DNA of 64,000 nucleotides from Gracilaria domingensis (lineage: Eukaryota > Rhodophyta > Florideophyceae > Gracilariales > Gracilariaceae): positions 271,267 through 335,266 of the forward strand of contig VCMS01000025.1 in NCBI GenBank assembly GCA_022539475.1, given 5' to 3'. Shown in pieces: positions 53,539 to 63,533 of the stretch. The notes below the pieces were generated by a model. That model ran no database searches. It saw nothing but the letters and a program-made list of their open reading frames with translations, and was not told the origin of the DNA. The first letter of the stretch is position 1. Every line of letters starts with the position of its first letter. The translations under genes and the position numbers were made by a program.

Positions 53539-55899
53539 ATGGCGTCCACCGGAAATGACGCTCCTCGGACTGTTAAGCAGAGTGTGCTGGCCGATGAGAA
53601 CCACGGCACGGTATCCTCTGGCGCGTCCTCTAGCGCGTCGTTCGATTCAGCCAGCATGGCAACGCGTTTCTTGAAATGTTGGGGGTTGTTCATTGAGTTG
53701 CGAGATGCGTATGCCGCTTCAAGAAGTGGTACTGGTAATCCGCGTGAAGTTGGGTACACGGAAGTTGTGGAATACGCTGTATCAAACCGTGAACACCTGG
53801 CATGTGCACGAGAGTTCATCACCACTGCGGTCAAGGGTCCTTTCCAAAACTACTCCGCAAAAGAAGTCACGAAGATCTGTCTGGACGTGCGTTTTCTGAG
53901 CAGGGTCTACAAATATACGCGTATCACTGATCTAGACGACGAGAATTCTGATCGGCGCGTGAGAGATTTGTTTACCTGGAGTCTTGAAAAGAATGTAGAC
54001 AACGGTAACTCGTTCATAGAACGGGCTTTCTGGAATGACCTTTTGAAACGACATGGTCCAGGCAGTAAGCAGACGAAGAGAACTAAGTTCAGGATTGGGC
54101 CTCCCACTCGTTTTCAGCAGTTACTCTATCTCTCTTTCGTGAAGCATATAACTACGGAGAGAAATCTCCCAGCGGCGAAGAGAGGAAAGACCGGGAAGGG
54201 AACCCATAGAGCTGTGCAGTTCGTCGACGGCTACATAGCTTCGAATGAGACGCACGGGAGACGGATGGCACATGCAGTGCAAACGATTTGTAAGGGATGG
54301 GATTTCTTTGCCTCAACCTTAGGCTTTGGTGATGGTGAGCAGATGTTGCTGCCATACCTGCTTGTAGAAAAGAAGTCGCTTGCGTTCCATGTCATTGAAT
54401 CCCGCTCTGTTGGGTACAGTCCGGAGTCAGCTTTTCATACGTTGGGGGAAGAACTGAAACCCACGTTGGATGTGAACGACACCGTTTCTTGGGTTCATAC
54501 TCTTCCGGATACTATCGACGCCAACTTACGGGAGTTGGCAAAGGAATTCTTGGCAGATTTCAGCAAGATTGTGTTGAATGGCTTCCTATACAAAATGTCC
54601 CCAACGTCAAGATGGAATTTGTTGGAAAGCTTCAGACCTGGCCGCCCCGCACGAGTACCACCCCGTTTCAATGTATTCTCCAAAGAGTACATGTCTTCTA
54701 TTCGTCAAGCGATGTCTGTACATAACCTCCAACCATCTCGACTTATCCTTAGGGGCGCTCCTTCAGGGCAGGATGGAGGAAGTAATACCTTCACGGTTAA
54801 GGTTGAGGACTCGATACAGATTCCGAGCTCCTCCAAGAGGAACGCCGCAGGGAAAAGCTCAGTTAACTCCGATGTCATCGTCATCCTCGATAGCGACAAT
54901 GAAGAAGGTGATACACCTGGTGCCTCTGTTGGGGCGAAAGATAACGTTCCAGATGGGGTTCTCCCCCCTCATGACTTTGATGACACGCGCACGTTAAATG
55001 CTCTAGATGTGGTGCGAGGAAGCATGGAGAAGCAATTCTCAATGCATTGTGTCGGATATGACGAACTGGTGGCGGCCCATGGTACTATCTTCCCATCGGA
55101 TACATCTTTGGAAGGCAACGTTCAGTTCGTGCTCACAGACCCACCATATGGCATCCGCGACAGCGAGTACGACGAATTGGCTGACGATGATATGGACAAT
55201 ACTGCGGACATCATGGCATCCATGCTTCGACCAGGAGGACATTTCGTTTTGTTCTGCAGTATCGACCAGTTTGGAGACTGGGAAGAGATTTTGCGAGAGC
55301 ACAAGTCGGAGGACGCAAGCGGAAAGAAAACCGCATCATTCTTAGTGGATTCGACGCCCATGAACTTCATTCGTTCTCGTTCGAACCCCTTGAAGAACCC
55401 TGCGCGTAATACTACTCGCCTGTTTCGGGCGACGGAGTACGCCGTGCATGGCATGAGGAATGGAAACCCGTACGCGGAACAGAAGGTAATGGTGAACTAT
55501 CAGAACTTCAACTACGTTTCAGCTCGCTATCCTGGGCACTATTCTATCATTGACCAGGTTCCAAATCTTACGCCTGGGGAGAGTCTCCGATGGAGAGTGA
55601 AGAGTGGTAGAAAAATTCGAACCGCGAAGGCTCGTCCAGAACAAAAGTCGAGGCAACTACTGATGGAGCTGATAGCGAGGTTCTCGAATCCCGGGGATGT
55701 TGTGGTTGATCTCTACTCCGGGAAGTTCTCGTGCGCGCTGGAATGTATGGATATTGAGGGGCCTCGGCGTTTCATTGGATGTGAGCAAGATGAGCAGTGT
55801 TTCTCTCATGCCAAGCACAATGCTATTGTGCATTACGCAAGAAAAGTGTGGCGCAATGAATTGAAGATGAAAGAACCGGTTACGAATGAGGTAGTTTAA
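53539..55899 (+). CDS. Module gene (iv), copy B: amino-group DNA methyltransferase (N6A or N4C) protein
   Basis: 786 residues from ATG 53539 (MAS...); the frame is open upstream only from TTG. Residues 1-60 are Ser-rich. Residues about 60-420 form a conserved domain of unknown family (RFQQLLYLSFVKHITTER, VSWVHTLPD). A linker follows with a SUMO-acceptor-like VKVEDS and a SUMO-interaction-like DVIVILDSDNEE near residue 445. The methyltransferase domain has motif IV first (LTDPPYGI, Asp at about 534) and the SAM-binding motif I last (GDVVVDLYSGKFS, about 720-730). This order is that of the beta class. DPPY favours adenine-N6. In motif I the usual Pro and central Gly are altered, unlike copy A, so activity is uncertain. 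Ends at TAA 55897-55899. Confidence 0.75.
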   Translation: MASTGNDAPRTVKQSVLADENHGTVSSGASSSASFDSASMATRFLKCWGLFIELRDAYAASRSGTGNPREVGYTEVVEYAVSNREHLACAREFITTAVKGPFQNYSAKEVTKICLDVRFLSRVYKYTRITDLDDENSDRRVRDLFTWSLEKNVDNGNSFIERAFWNDLLKRHGPGSKQTKRTKFRIGPPTRFQQLLYLSFVKHITTERNLPAAKRGKTGKGTHRAVQFVDGYIASNETHGRRMAHAVQTICKGWDFFASTLGFGDGEQMLLPYLLVEKKSLAFHVIESRSVGYSPESAFHTLGEELKPTLDVNDTVSWVHTLPDTIDANLRELAKEFLADFSKIVLNGFLYKMSPTSRWNLLESFRPGRPARVPPRFNVFSKEYMSSIRQAMSVHNLQPSRLILRGAPSGQDGGSNTFTVKVEDSIQIPSSSKRNAAGKSSVNSDVIVILDSDNEEGDTPGASVGAKDNVPDGVLPPHDFDDTRTLNALDVVRGSMEKQFSMHCVGYDELVAAHGTIFPSDTSLEGNVQFVLTDPPYGIRDSEYDELADDDMDNTADIMASMLRPGGHFVLFCSIDQFGDWEEILREHKSEDASGKKTASFLVDSTPMNFIRSRSNPLKNPARNTTRLFRATEYAVHGMRNGNPYAEQKVMVNYQNFNYVSARYPGHYSIIDQVPNLTPGESLRWRVKSGRKIRTAKARPEQKSRQLLMELIARFSNPGDVVVDLYSGKFSCALECMDIEGPRRFIGCEQDEQCFSHAKHNAIVHYARKVWRNELKMKEPVTNEVV

Positions 55900-56706
55900 G
55901 CGTCTTATGTGGTGGATGCCAAATTTTCTGAACGGAAACGAAAGACTTCGACTATATGGAATGCACCCAAGGGATTCCCATCGTACCAATCTTTCCCATT
56001 CCATATCATGTCGTACCCATCCACCTATTGGAATGAACCTGGTCTTATCACTACGTACAAAGAGAAACCGTTCCATGAGTGGCCACTTGCCTTACAAGGG
56101 AAGATGAGTACGTTGGACAGTCACACTTTACTCTCTGTCGAGGCGACATCGCTATGGCTCTATGTGAAGAAGTCGAATATCAAACATGCAGCAAGTGGAA
56201 ATGGAGTATTTACGAGTAGGGCATTTTCCGAAGGGGAGGTTATTGGATACTTTTATGGGACCTTGGTGTATCATGATCTAAGCCGACGCAATACCACACA
56301 TTTGACGTATGGAGACGGAATGCTGGGGGCAACTGCATCTCGGTTCAGGAAGTATTGCATGCAAGTGAGGGTGAAGGGGCAAATGTACAACACTCTCCCG
56401 CATTATGATACTGAAGTCAACGCTGGTCATGCCTGGATAGTTCCTGCTCCTTTCTGTGTAACGGGCTATATCAATGACGCGTCATATCGTGAAGGTGATG
56501 AGGACAAGGAATTGGAAGAAATGGATTCTAACATGGCACGCAAAACAAATGTATTCATTCGCCAGCCCACAGAGTATCAGGCTACAACTTTGGGGCTTTT
56601 GGAGAACTACAGACTCCTCGTAGTCACGGCCTCAAGGGACATTAAGGAGCATGACGAAATTTACGTTGACTATGGACCCACATATCCTTGGGAAAGGTTA
56701 ACCTAG
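55900..56706 (+). CDS. Module gene (iv), copy B: SET-domain segment downstream of the TAA
   Basis: 268 codons in the same frame as the methyltransferase and separated from it only by TAA. Its first ATG is about 35 codons in. Copy A has CAA at the TAA position and reads straight through, so this is the C-terminal half of a fusion. SET hallmarks are GNGVFTSRAFSEGEVIGYFYG (in two parts, the GxG strand-turn), YINDASY at the usual 'NH' position, and DEIYVDYGPTYPWE, the 'ELxxDYG' end. Post-SET cysteines are absent. SET enzymes methylate histone or other protein lysines. Translation here requires readthrough, reinitiation or a different allele. Confidence 0.75.
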   Translation, partial: ASYVVDAKFSERKRKTSTIWNAPKGFPSYQSFPFHIMSYPSTYWNEPGLITTYKEKPFHEWPLALQGKMSTLDSHTLLSVEATSLWLYVKKSNIKHAASGNGVFTSRAFSEGEVIGYFYGTLVYHDLSRRNTTHLTYGDGMLGATASRFRKYCMQVRVKGQMYNTLPHYDTEVNAGHAWIVPAPFCVTGYINDASYREGDEDKELEEMDSNMARKTNVFIRQPTEYQATTLGLLENYRLLVVTASRDIKEHDEIYVDYGPTYPWERLT

Positions 56707-57170
56707 GTTCTCAGACAATGTCCTTGAACTTCGTATGGGCTCAATGTAGTGAGAAAAGCTTTTTGTTGAAGTAAATTGTATTGAACACTTCTGCTATGAT
56801 TGCAGACATACTACTCATATGTACACTCAAGCTGTACTGTGTAACATATTGATGCATATAGTGGTATGAAAGATCGTTGAAAGTGCCGTACTTGTATATG
56901 CAGGGCGCAACATCCGGGAAAATCGGACCAAGTCCGGAATATGGACCCGGGAAAGGTCCAAAACTTGAATGCCGATCCGCCACAAATGCTGCAGAATGCT
57001 TTCCTCCATATATGCAGTACGAGGTTAAATTCCCCTCCCCGTCACATATCAGTTCCGCATACCGAGTACGTGACCCTCACATATCACTCTCAATCATATA
57101 CCTTCAGTATCGTTCACGTTTCTATATCCGTTCCGTAATACTACCGCGCACGAAGGCCGAAGGATCTCGG
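56707..57170. other. Spacer between genes (iv) and (v)
   Basis: Probably the 3' end of (iv) and the promoter of (v). The (v) reading frame is open from 56877, but without a well-placed ATG before 57171. Confidence 0.4.
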
Positions 57171-59705
57171 ATGGCTTCTCAACGTGCGGAGCATGCAGGT
57201 GGTAAACCGCGAAAGGCATCGGTACCGCCGGAGCGCTGGGATACTGGGGTGGCCAAACGTAGGAGCGCGGTCGTGTCACGAAGTAGTGCTACTAATGGGA
57301 GAGGTAGCCGAGGCCGAGCACCTCGTGCTGGACTTCGCAAACCAAAATCTTCATCTACAGTATCGGAAGTAAAACCGAGAAGGAGGTCAGGAGCTTCCAC
57401 ATGCACTACGGAACGCACAGTAAGTGAAACCGTTCAAGCCAAGGATAGTGCAATGCGTGGGCCTGTTACACGCCACATGGCTGCAATGGAAGAGCCAAGG
57501 GTCAGTGATGATGGAAATGTAGATATCAAAGCGATGAAAGGAAATAAGAGAAGAACGGCTGTACGTCAGAATGTAAGGAGGACAAGAGGCAGTGGAGGAA
57601 CAGAAGGTCCTCGTATCGATGATTGTTTCGACAAGGTGAGAACTGCGGATGACAATGCGGAGATGGAAACCGTGGATTGCGCCATCGTGAGAGCCGAACC
57701 TAGAGCCGAACCTGGGGATAGGGAGATACCCAAAAGCGCTGCCGGAACAGAACGTAACAGTTATGATTCGAGAAAAGTGAAGAGGAACGAGAAAATGAAT
57801 GAGGGTGTCTCTCGTGCCAAGAAAGGCAATGGCAGAAAGGAGCGGGAGTCCACGGACGCAGTAGATATCCCAAGTGACGTCGAGGACAAGGATAACGTGG
57901 AGGCGAACGACAACGTGGACGGCGGAAATGCAACGCATATGGCTCCCATCGAAGGCAGGCATGATTCCGTCCCTCATATTGGGTCCAGACACAAGGAAGA
58001 CGAAGACGAAGACGAGATAAACCGACACCAGTCACAGGTGAGTCACAGAGAAACAGGTTCAATCAGGTCAGAAGAAGGACGAACCATGGAAATGAGAATA
58101 GACGGGTGGGGAACGATCGGCAACCTGTCATAGCAAACGCCCGTAGAGAAGTATGGAACGATAAAGATGTTGATCGTGGTGCTTTGTCACGGAGCTTTTC
58201 CCTGCATGGTGCAATGGAAGAAGATGAAGATGAATCCTTACTCCGCGATACGAGCTTTTGGAAAAGATCCTGAAACTGAAGGGAGATCTGTATCGTACAA
58301 TAGAGGACAAGCAAAGTCTGAAAATGAGCGTACGACTTGCTCAGAAGAACATAGAGCAACTGGAGGTTAAGGTCAGAGAACAAGAGGTTCTCATACACTC
58401 TTTGAGAGAGGCTCTCAGACGTGGAGGGAAAAGGAACGAACGTGACAGTAACAAGAGCAGGAAGCGGTACAACATTGACGTGAACGACGAGTTTGTTGGT
58501 GTTGCGAAGACCGTCTATGACTCCATACTTCAATACGCCAAAGACGAGACAAGAGAGCTATGCTTCGAGATGAGTATACCAGCAAGGAACTGGGGCAACC
58601 GAAGTGAGACAGTTGGACCTGAGAAAGACGACAGTGTGCTGGTTGTTGATGGGAAGGAGATAGTGCCACGGTGCCCAATGGATCTTGCCATGGAGATGAG
58701 GGCGTACACGCCATCCGTACGTGGTGGAGGCGACCATTTGTTGATGCAAATTGTGGAGACGGAGGTAATGAAGCCACGTTGGGAATCTATCCGAGGAATG
58801 AAATGGAAGATGACTGTGTGAAACAGTTAACGCACGACATTTGTTTGCGCAGAAGGTTGAAACAGGCTTTAAGTGATGCAATAGGTGTTCGAAAACGCCA
58901 TGCGAAGGAGAAGTTATTGATGGGACTAGGTTACGACATGCTTGTAAGGACCCCGATAAAAATGATGAAAGGGAGCAGAACAAGTATGAAATCAAACCAG
59001 AGAGGTACGTGAAAAACTCCTACCCGAAGATGCAAATGGATGTGAGATTCTGTCGTCGTGGAGAACTCAGAAGGTAGAAGATATATGTTTCTCGGGCTTT
59101 AACCCATATCATGCAACCGAAGATGAACCATGTGACTTGCTTTTTCGGAACAGCCTGAGCTTGGAGGTGCTGCGTGAGTTCATGGGCTACGACGTTTTAC
59201 AAACAAGTTCGAGGAATACCGAAGAGAGGGATCCAGTGGACGGAACAATCATGCATCTGGCACGTCTTGATGCCTGGATAGCGTCCGTTGTTCGCGCGAC
59301 AGAGTCTGAACGAGGGAGAGGTGGTAAGAGACAAGTGTTGTTCTCCAACTTGTTCGGGAAATATCTACCACTGGCACTTGAGAGTATACTGAAGACCGTG
59401 AGGGTCCGCATGCAGCAGAGTTATCCAACAGAGTTCAGAAATGGCCATCGAATGCTGAAGATGCGCCGCATGGAAATGATGACCGGGTGGGCACTGTGGT
59501 TTACTGGATTCCGTCGAAAAGGAAAATGTACCTTGCTGTCCGAGAAGATGTGTTTATGGGAGAGATCTCTGAGAAGCTCGGAGCTGTACTGGATTGCTAT
59601 GTTAGATGCTGCAGTCGGGGAGACCGTATGTTCTACGACATAACTGCAGAGAGGGATGTGAGGGAAGGTCTGTGCAAGAAGGATTACATGAGGGGAATTG
59701 GATAG
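57171..59705 (+). pseudogene. Module gene (v), copy B: basic, coiled-coil protein, frameshifted
   Basis: ATG 57171 opens 320 residues of strongly basic, Ser/Arg/Gly-rich and then acidic low-complexity protein (stop at 58133). Coding character continues in other frames: an acidic block near 58.2 kb, a coiled coil from 58258 (repeated Lys/Glu heptads, NIEQLEVKVREQEVLIHSL), an alpha-helical region to 59012, and a globular-looking region 59137-59643 (LSLEVLREFMGYD). A last frame ends at 59705 (KKDYMRGIG). At least four frame breaks. No family recognised. It may be a structural or chromatin-associated protein of the module. No counterpart was found beside module A, where the assembly gap intervenes. 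Confidence 0.45.
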
Positions 59706-62457
59706 AACGTCACTAATGCATTATGGTTTACGTTACGAAAGTTTGGTGATTGGATAGTAGTGTAAACGAGCTCGGGGATTGCGATAGAATCTGTTAATGT
59801 AGAATCGGTGGAACTTCCAGTGCAATGTAGGGAAAAGGGGCGTGCGGGATAGTTTTGTCGGAGGATGTGTACCGAGCCTTTGATCGAAGAGAATGGGACG
59901 AGACCGAACCATGGGAATACAGATGCAGTTGTTGACCGTTTTAGAGAATTGGAGGTTTGCAATGTGTGATCTTCCTCGTCATTCGTGGCCCAGCGGAGGG
60001 AAATGCAGTTCAAGGATTCGTCAATGTTATCCAACGGCTCCGTTACCTCGAAGAAGCGAACAAAGGCAAATTCAGAATCGGAATTGCTTTGGTTACATCT
60101 GCTAAAGCGAACCAGGGCAAAGACTTTGCATACCCATGCGGTCGGGAAGTCACAACCGGGAGGAGGAGTTCCATTAACCAGGACGGTAGAGAATTTTGGG
60201 GACTTGGAAGGGCCGAAAGAAGTGGTTGCAAAAATACGTTCACACAAAGAGACCTCCGGCTCTCGCAGTCTAATGCATTGAAAGTGACGATCGTAGTCAT
60301 CCAGCGAGGGGCAGAATCCAGAAACAATGTAAGCGGAATTAACGACGGTGATTTTGATGTCATGGGGGTTGTCCAACGGTTGAAGAGTTTCTAAGCTTAG
60401 GGTACGGAAGGAAGAGAGGGCGTCGCGAGAGATTTGTTGATGAACTGCAATGTAGTTCTGGAGAACAAATCTGTGAGAGCAGATGACGGGACGTTTGGAT
60501 GGGACCGTAGATACTTGTCGGCCGTGATGATGTCGAAGAGGGAGAATGAACTACCATCACGAACCATGGAGGGACACCGCTGCGACAAACGACTGGCCGA
60601 GTTGGTAGACATGGAGAAGTGTTTCCTTACCGAGATGGAGTGTAAGAAATCCTGCGACTCTTGGATTGAGTCCACTGTTTCCTTATGCGCAGTTGATCTT
60701 CTGCGAGAGGTACGGCGGTAGTGGTTCTTGAACAGGGATGCGCGTGCTCGTACACACCTGCATCACCGAAATGGAGGCCTCCGTATCGACGGATGTCTGG
60801 AATGATATGATCCAGAAGATGGAATTTGAGAGTACGAAAGTTGGAGGCCTGGTATGGACCCCAAACTGAGACAGTTTGAGTCTTGAAGTTCTTGATGAGA
60901 GTCTCCAAAGAGCGTAAGCGATCATCAGTCCATTCTGGGCAGTGTGGTTGTGAAAGAACGTTATTCGACCGAATGACGTTAAGAGATGAAAATGGTGGTT
61001 ATTGGGCGGGAGATACACTTCACGCAGCAACGGTCGACAGAATGCACCGATGAAGGGGGAAGACCATGTCGAGGGCGGATAGTTCTTTGCTTCTAGCATG
61101 CCTCTGATTCCGTAGTGGTGAGAAGCGTTGAGAGACTTACCCATTTCAGATGATCAGAGAAAATATATGAAGTCCTGGAGCAGAACGAGCCGTTCGATGT
61201 CAGCTTAGGATGGAGTTGGCGTGCACCGTTTAAGAATAGAATGTTCTGATGGATCCGAACGTGACTGGAGGATCCATTGAAGCCCAACGGAAGTGTGAAA
61301 GAGAGTCGGACTTCAGGCGTTCGATGGGCGAGTTTGATGAGTTTAGAGATGCCAAGGTGAAAGTTGTGAAGGGCTCGAAGGAGAAGATTGAATAGGGTGG
61401 CAGTGAGAGATGTTTGAGAGACGGGTAACGATTCCAGAAGGATTGTAGGAGAGAGAGAGGTGGTAGTGAGAAGTTCTGCAGCTTCTCTTTGAGGTTCCTT
61501 GCAACCCAGTAGTCTATGGAGAGGAGAGCAGAATCTGCCTCGAGGAAGTAGGTCTCATGTCTTTTTCTGTTTGCAAGTGTGTTAGAGGGTTCGCTCTGGT
61601 GAGAGTAGGTTGGTAGAGTTTGAGTTTTGAAACGAGGGAGGAGACCACCGTGGCAGGGTTGCTTGGCTTGTGCATGGAAGTTCTGCGAAATGTCCTGGCT
61701 TGCGGGGTGTCAGCGCTGTAGTTGGAGATGAACTGGATGGCAATTTTTTTTTTTTGACGAAGGACTCCTTTGGCGTCGCGGAAAGGGAAAACCCTTCATA
61801 CGATGATGATACAGAGGTTTTGAGGATGGTTTCTGGGCTCCTGGCGAGCTGCCATGCGCCAATGCGGGTCAACGCTGGGGGGTGAGGGAGCGGACTTCCA
61901 GGACTGTGTCAAGTGGAGGACGAGTCGGAAGTGAAGGGATGTGGGTATGGTATCCGAGAGTGTTAAGGTTTTACGTGATGCACTTTCTGCGGAAGGAGTC
62001 ATTTGAAATTGAGGAGGGTGAATGGTGAAGAGGAATCGACGTAACAGAAGAACTTTTCAAAAGAGGTGGAAGATTGTCTGAATATCGTTGAACGAGAGAG
62101 GAGAACGAGTCGATAGAGAGAGATAGATATAGAGAGATAGTGCCAAATAGAGATAAGGGGTCCGAAAAGAAAGCATGATAATGCCACTCTTGATAGTCGG
62201 CAGCCCGACATGGCGGCCTGAGTTCCGAAGCCATAGGGTGTGCGATTGCGTAGTTCTGTTCTTTGAAGCTTGGTTTGACTGGATGAAGAGGAGTTGCTGG
62301 TGGGATGAAGCGAAGTTGTTGTAGGAGAACGCTGAACGGAGTCCCTGAGGTAGAGGGTGGCGGGAAGTTCATGGTTTTTGTCATGCGATGATGGTTGAGG
62401 TGAAACCCCAATGGAGCTGACTGTTTTTCGAAGAATTTGGGAGTGCAGTTTCAGCAT
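59684..62457 (-). pseudogene. Large DDE-transposon-like gene (Plavaka/KDZ/CACTA-like), fragmented
   Basis: Minus-strand segments follow one another in changing frames. A stretch with FEPFHNFHLGISKLI lies near 61.35 kb. A NFRTLKFHLLDHIIPDIRRY segment near 60.8 kb is followed by an acidic 'VYEHAH' element typical of the 3' part of large transposase ORFs. A final 230-residue frame (60376-59684) has FALVRF, FAFVRFFEV and FSSIKGSVHILRQN, like the C-terminal domain of Tnp2/KDZ-type proteins. Many breaks. Family placement is tentative. It ends tail to tail with module gene (v), overlapping by 22 bases. Confidence 0.45.
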
Positions 62458-63251
62458 TGCAGCGGAGTGTATTGGAGGTCTCGGAAGAGGAAGAGGGAAA
62501 GGTGATTGCTTGAGAATGCTTGATAAGCTGTCAGCATAGAAAAAAAAACCGCTTACCCGGTTTTGTGGGAATGGAGGATATGTTAAGGTGACGAGGGTAT
62601 GGATTTGGTCTTTGTGTAGGGTGAAGAAGGATAAGGCCGTTACATGCAGCCTGTGGAAGGAGACTGGGAAGGCGAGTTGGTAGATGCGCCGGCTGAGTAT
62701 CTGTGCTGCGTCGGATGAGCGTAGGGAGAGGCAAGCTGTTGTTCTGCGACGGATAAGGGTCGTCGTCTGCGAATGCTACGTTATCGGCCGGGCGGTTAGA
62801 AGGGGGAAGGAGGGGGTTCGGTGTTGTTTGACGTCCTGCGGCGCGCATTGTTTCGGGAGGGAAGCTGGGACTCCTTATGAGGTTGTTGGGGTGGAGAATC
62901 GGGGTTTGGGTCAGTCCTGTTCCGTGCTCGCTCTGATGCTGGGCGGAGAGGCGAGGGACTGTGTATGGAATGAGCAGCGGGGCAACAAGTTGTGCAATGG
63001 CTGGGTGAGGGGTTGAAAGTAGTGGGGAAGTTTGCTTGCGAGGGATGGTCGGTGGTGATGGTGCGGCGCAGAATCTTGGAGCACCTGCGGGGAAGAGTAT
63101 AAGTGCTGTTTTACGCACCATCCCTATGAAAGTGATTCTGGACATACATAAGGGCAAAAATGTGCCTAATTTCTGTCAAAAAATAATATGCGTACTGTTT
63201 GTCCAATGGATGAGCACGGGGCTGTGGGGCAGGAATCGCCATCAAAATTAA
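62458..63251. other. Proline/serine-rich open stretch, possible 5' part of the preceding gene
   Basis: On the minus strand 63157-62531 is open and would encode a Pro/Ser/Thr-rich polypeptide. This could be the disordered N-terminus of the transposon gene at 59.7-62.5 kb, or chance. Nothing else was recognised. Confidence 0.25.
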
Positions 63252-63533
63252 ATGCAGCCAATTGGTAGGCGTGATAGGTTTCCTAATATATTCCTGTTAC
63301 GTCCCCTTCGTACAAAAGATGTCCGTAATTACTTGCCTGGCGAAAAGGCGTATGGATACTGTAACATTTGCATGCTAAGTGACGCTAAAGATTATGGCAC
63401 GCCGACTCATGCGTACCAGCACAACGTTATCCGCGCGTGCGGCTCCGAGAAACGCATCTACTCCTTGTGCAGGAAACGGTTCGAGGCGCGTCCTAACCCC
63501 GGTCCTTCCACAGGTTTAGCTCGCCGCCGCTAG
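63252..63533 (+). CDS. Hypothetical 93-residue ORF with clustered Cys/His
   Basis: ATG at 63252 and an intact frame to TAG. The protein has CNIC, then His and Cys residues spaced as in a small zinc-binding fold (H-A-Y-Q-H, C-G-S, LCRKR), and ends in a basic tail. It may be a transposon-encoded zinc ribbon or an exon of a gene continuing to the right. Not recognised. Confidence 0.25.
   Translation: MQPIGRRDRFPNIFLLRPLRTKDVRNYLPGEKAYGYCNICMLSDAKDYGTPTHAYQHNVIRACGSEKRIYSLCRKRFEARPNPGPSTGLARRR

Larger units (their letters stand above)
46285..59705. mobile_element. Module B: near-intact copy of the methyltransferase-SET / ParB-oxygenase module
   Basis: Genes (i) to (v). Genes (iii) and (iv) are free of frameshifts over about 3.85 and 3.2 kb but contain three stops in total, each located between domain modules. 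Gene (i) is cut at 46285 by a retroelement fragment. No direct or inverted terminal repeats were found. Same direction as module A with an offset of about 13.5 kb. Confidence 0.5.

Noticed and set aside
57387-58062. Minus-strand hydrophobic ORFs
   Set aside because: Antisense of the basic/acidic gene (v).
32796-59705. Modules A and B as a recently integrated giant virus or polinton
   Set aside because: No capsid, packaging ATPase, polymerase or integrase is recognisable; kept only as an open possibility.
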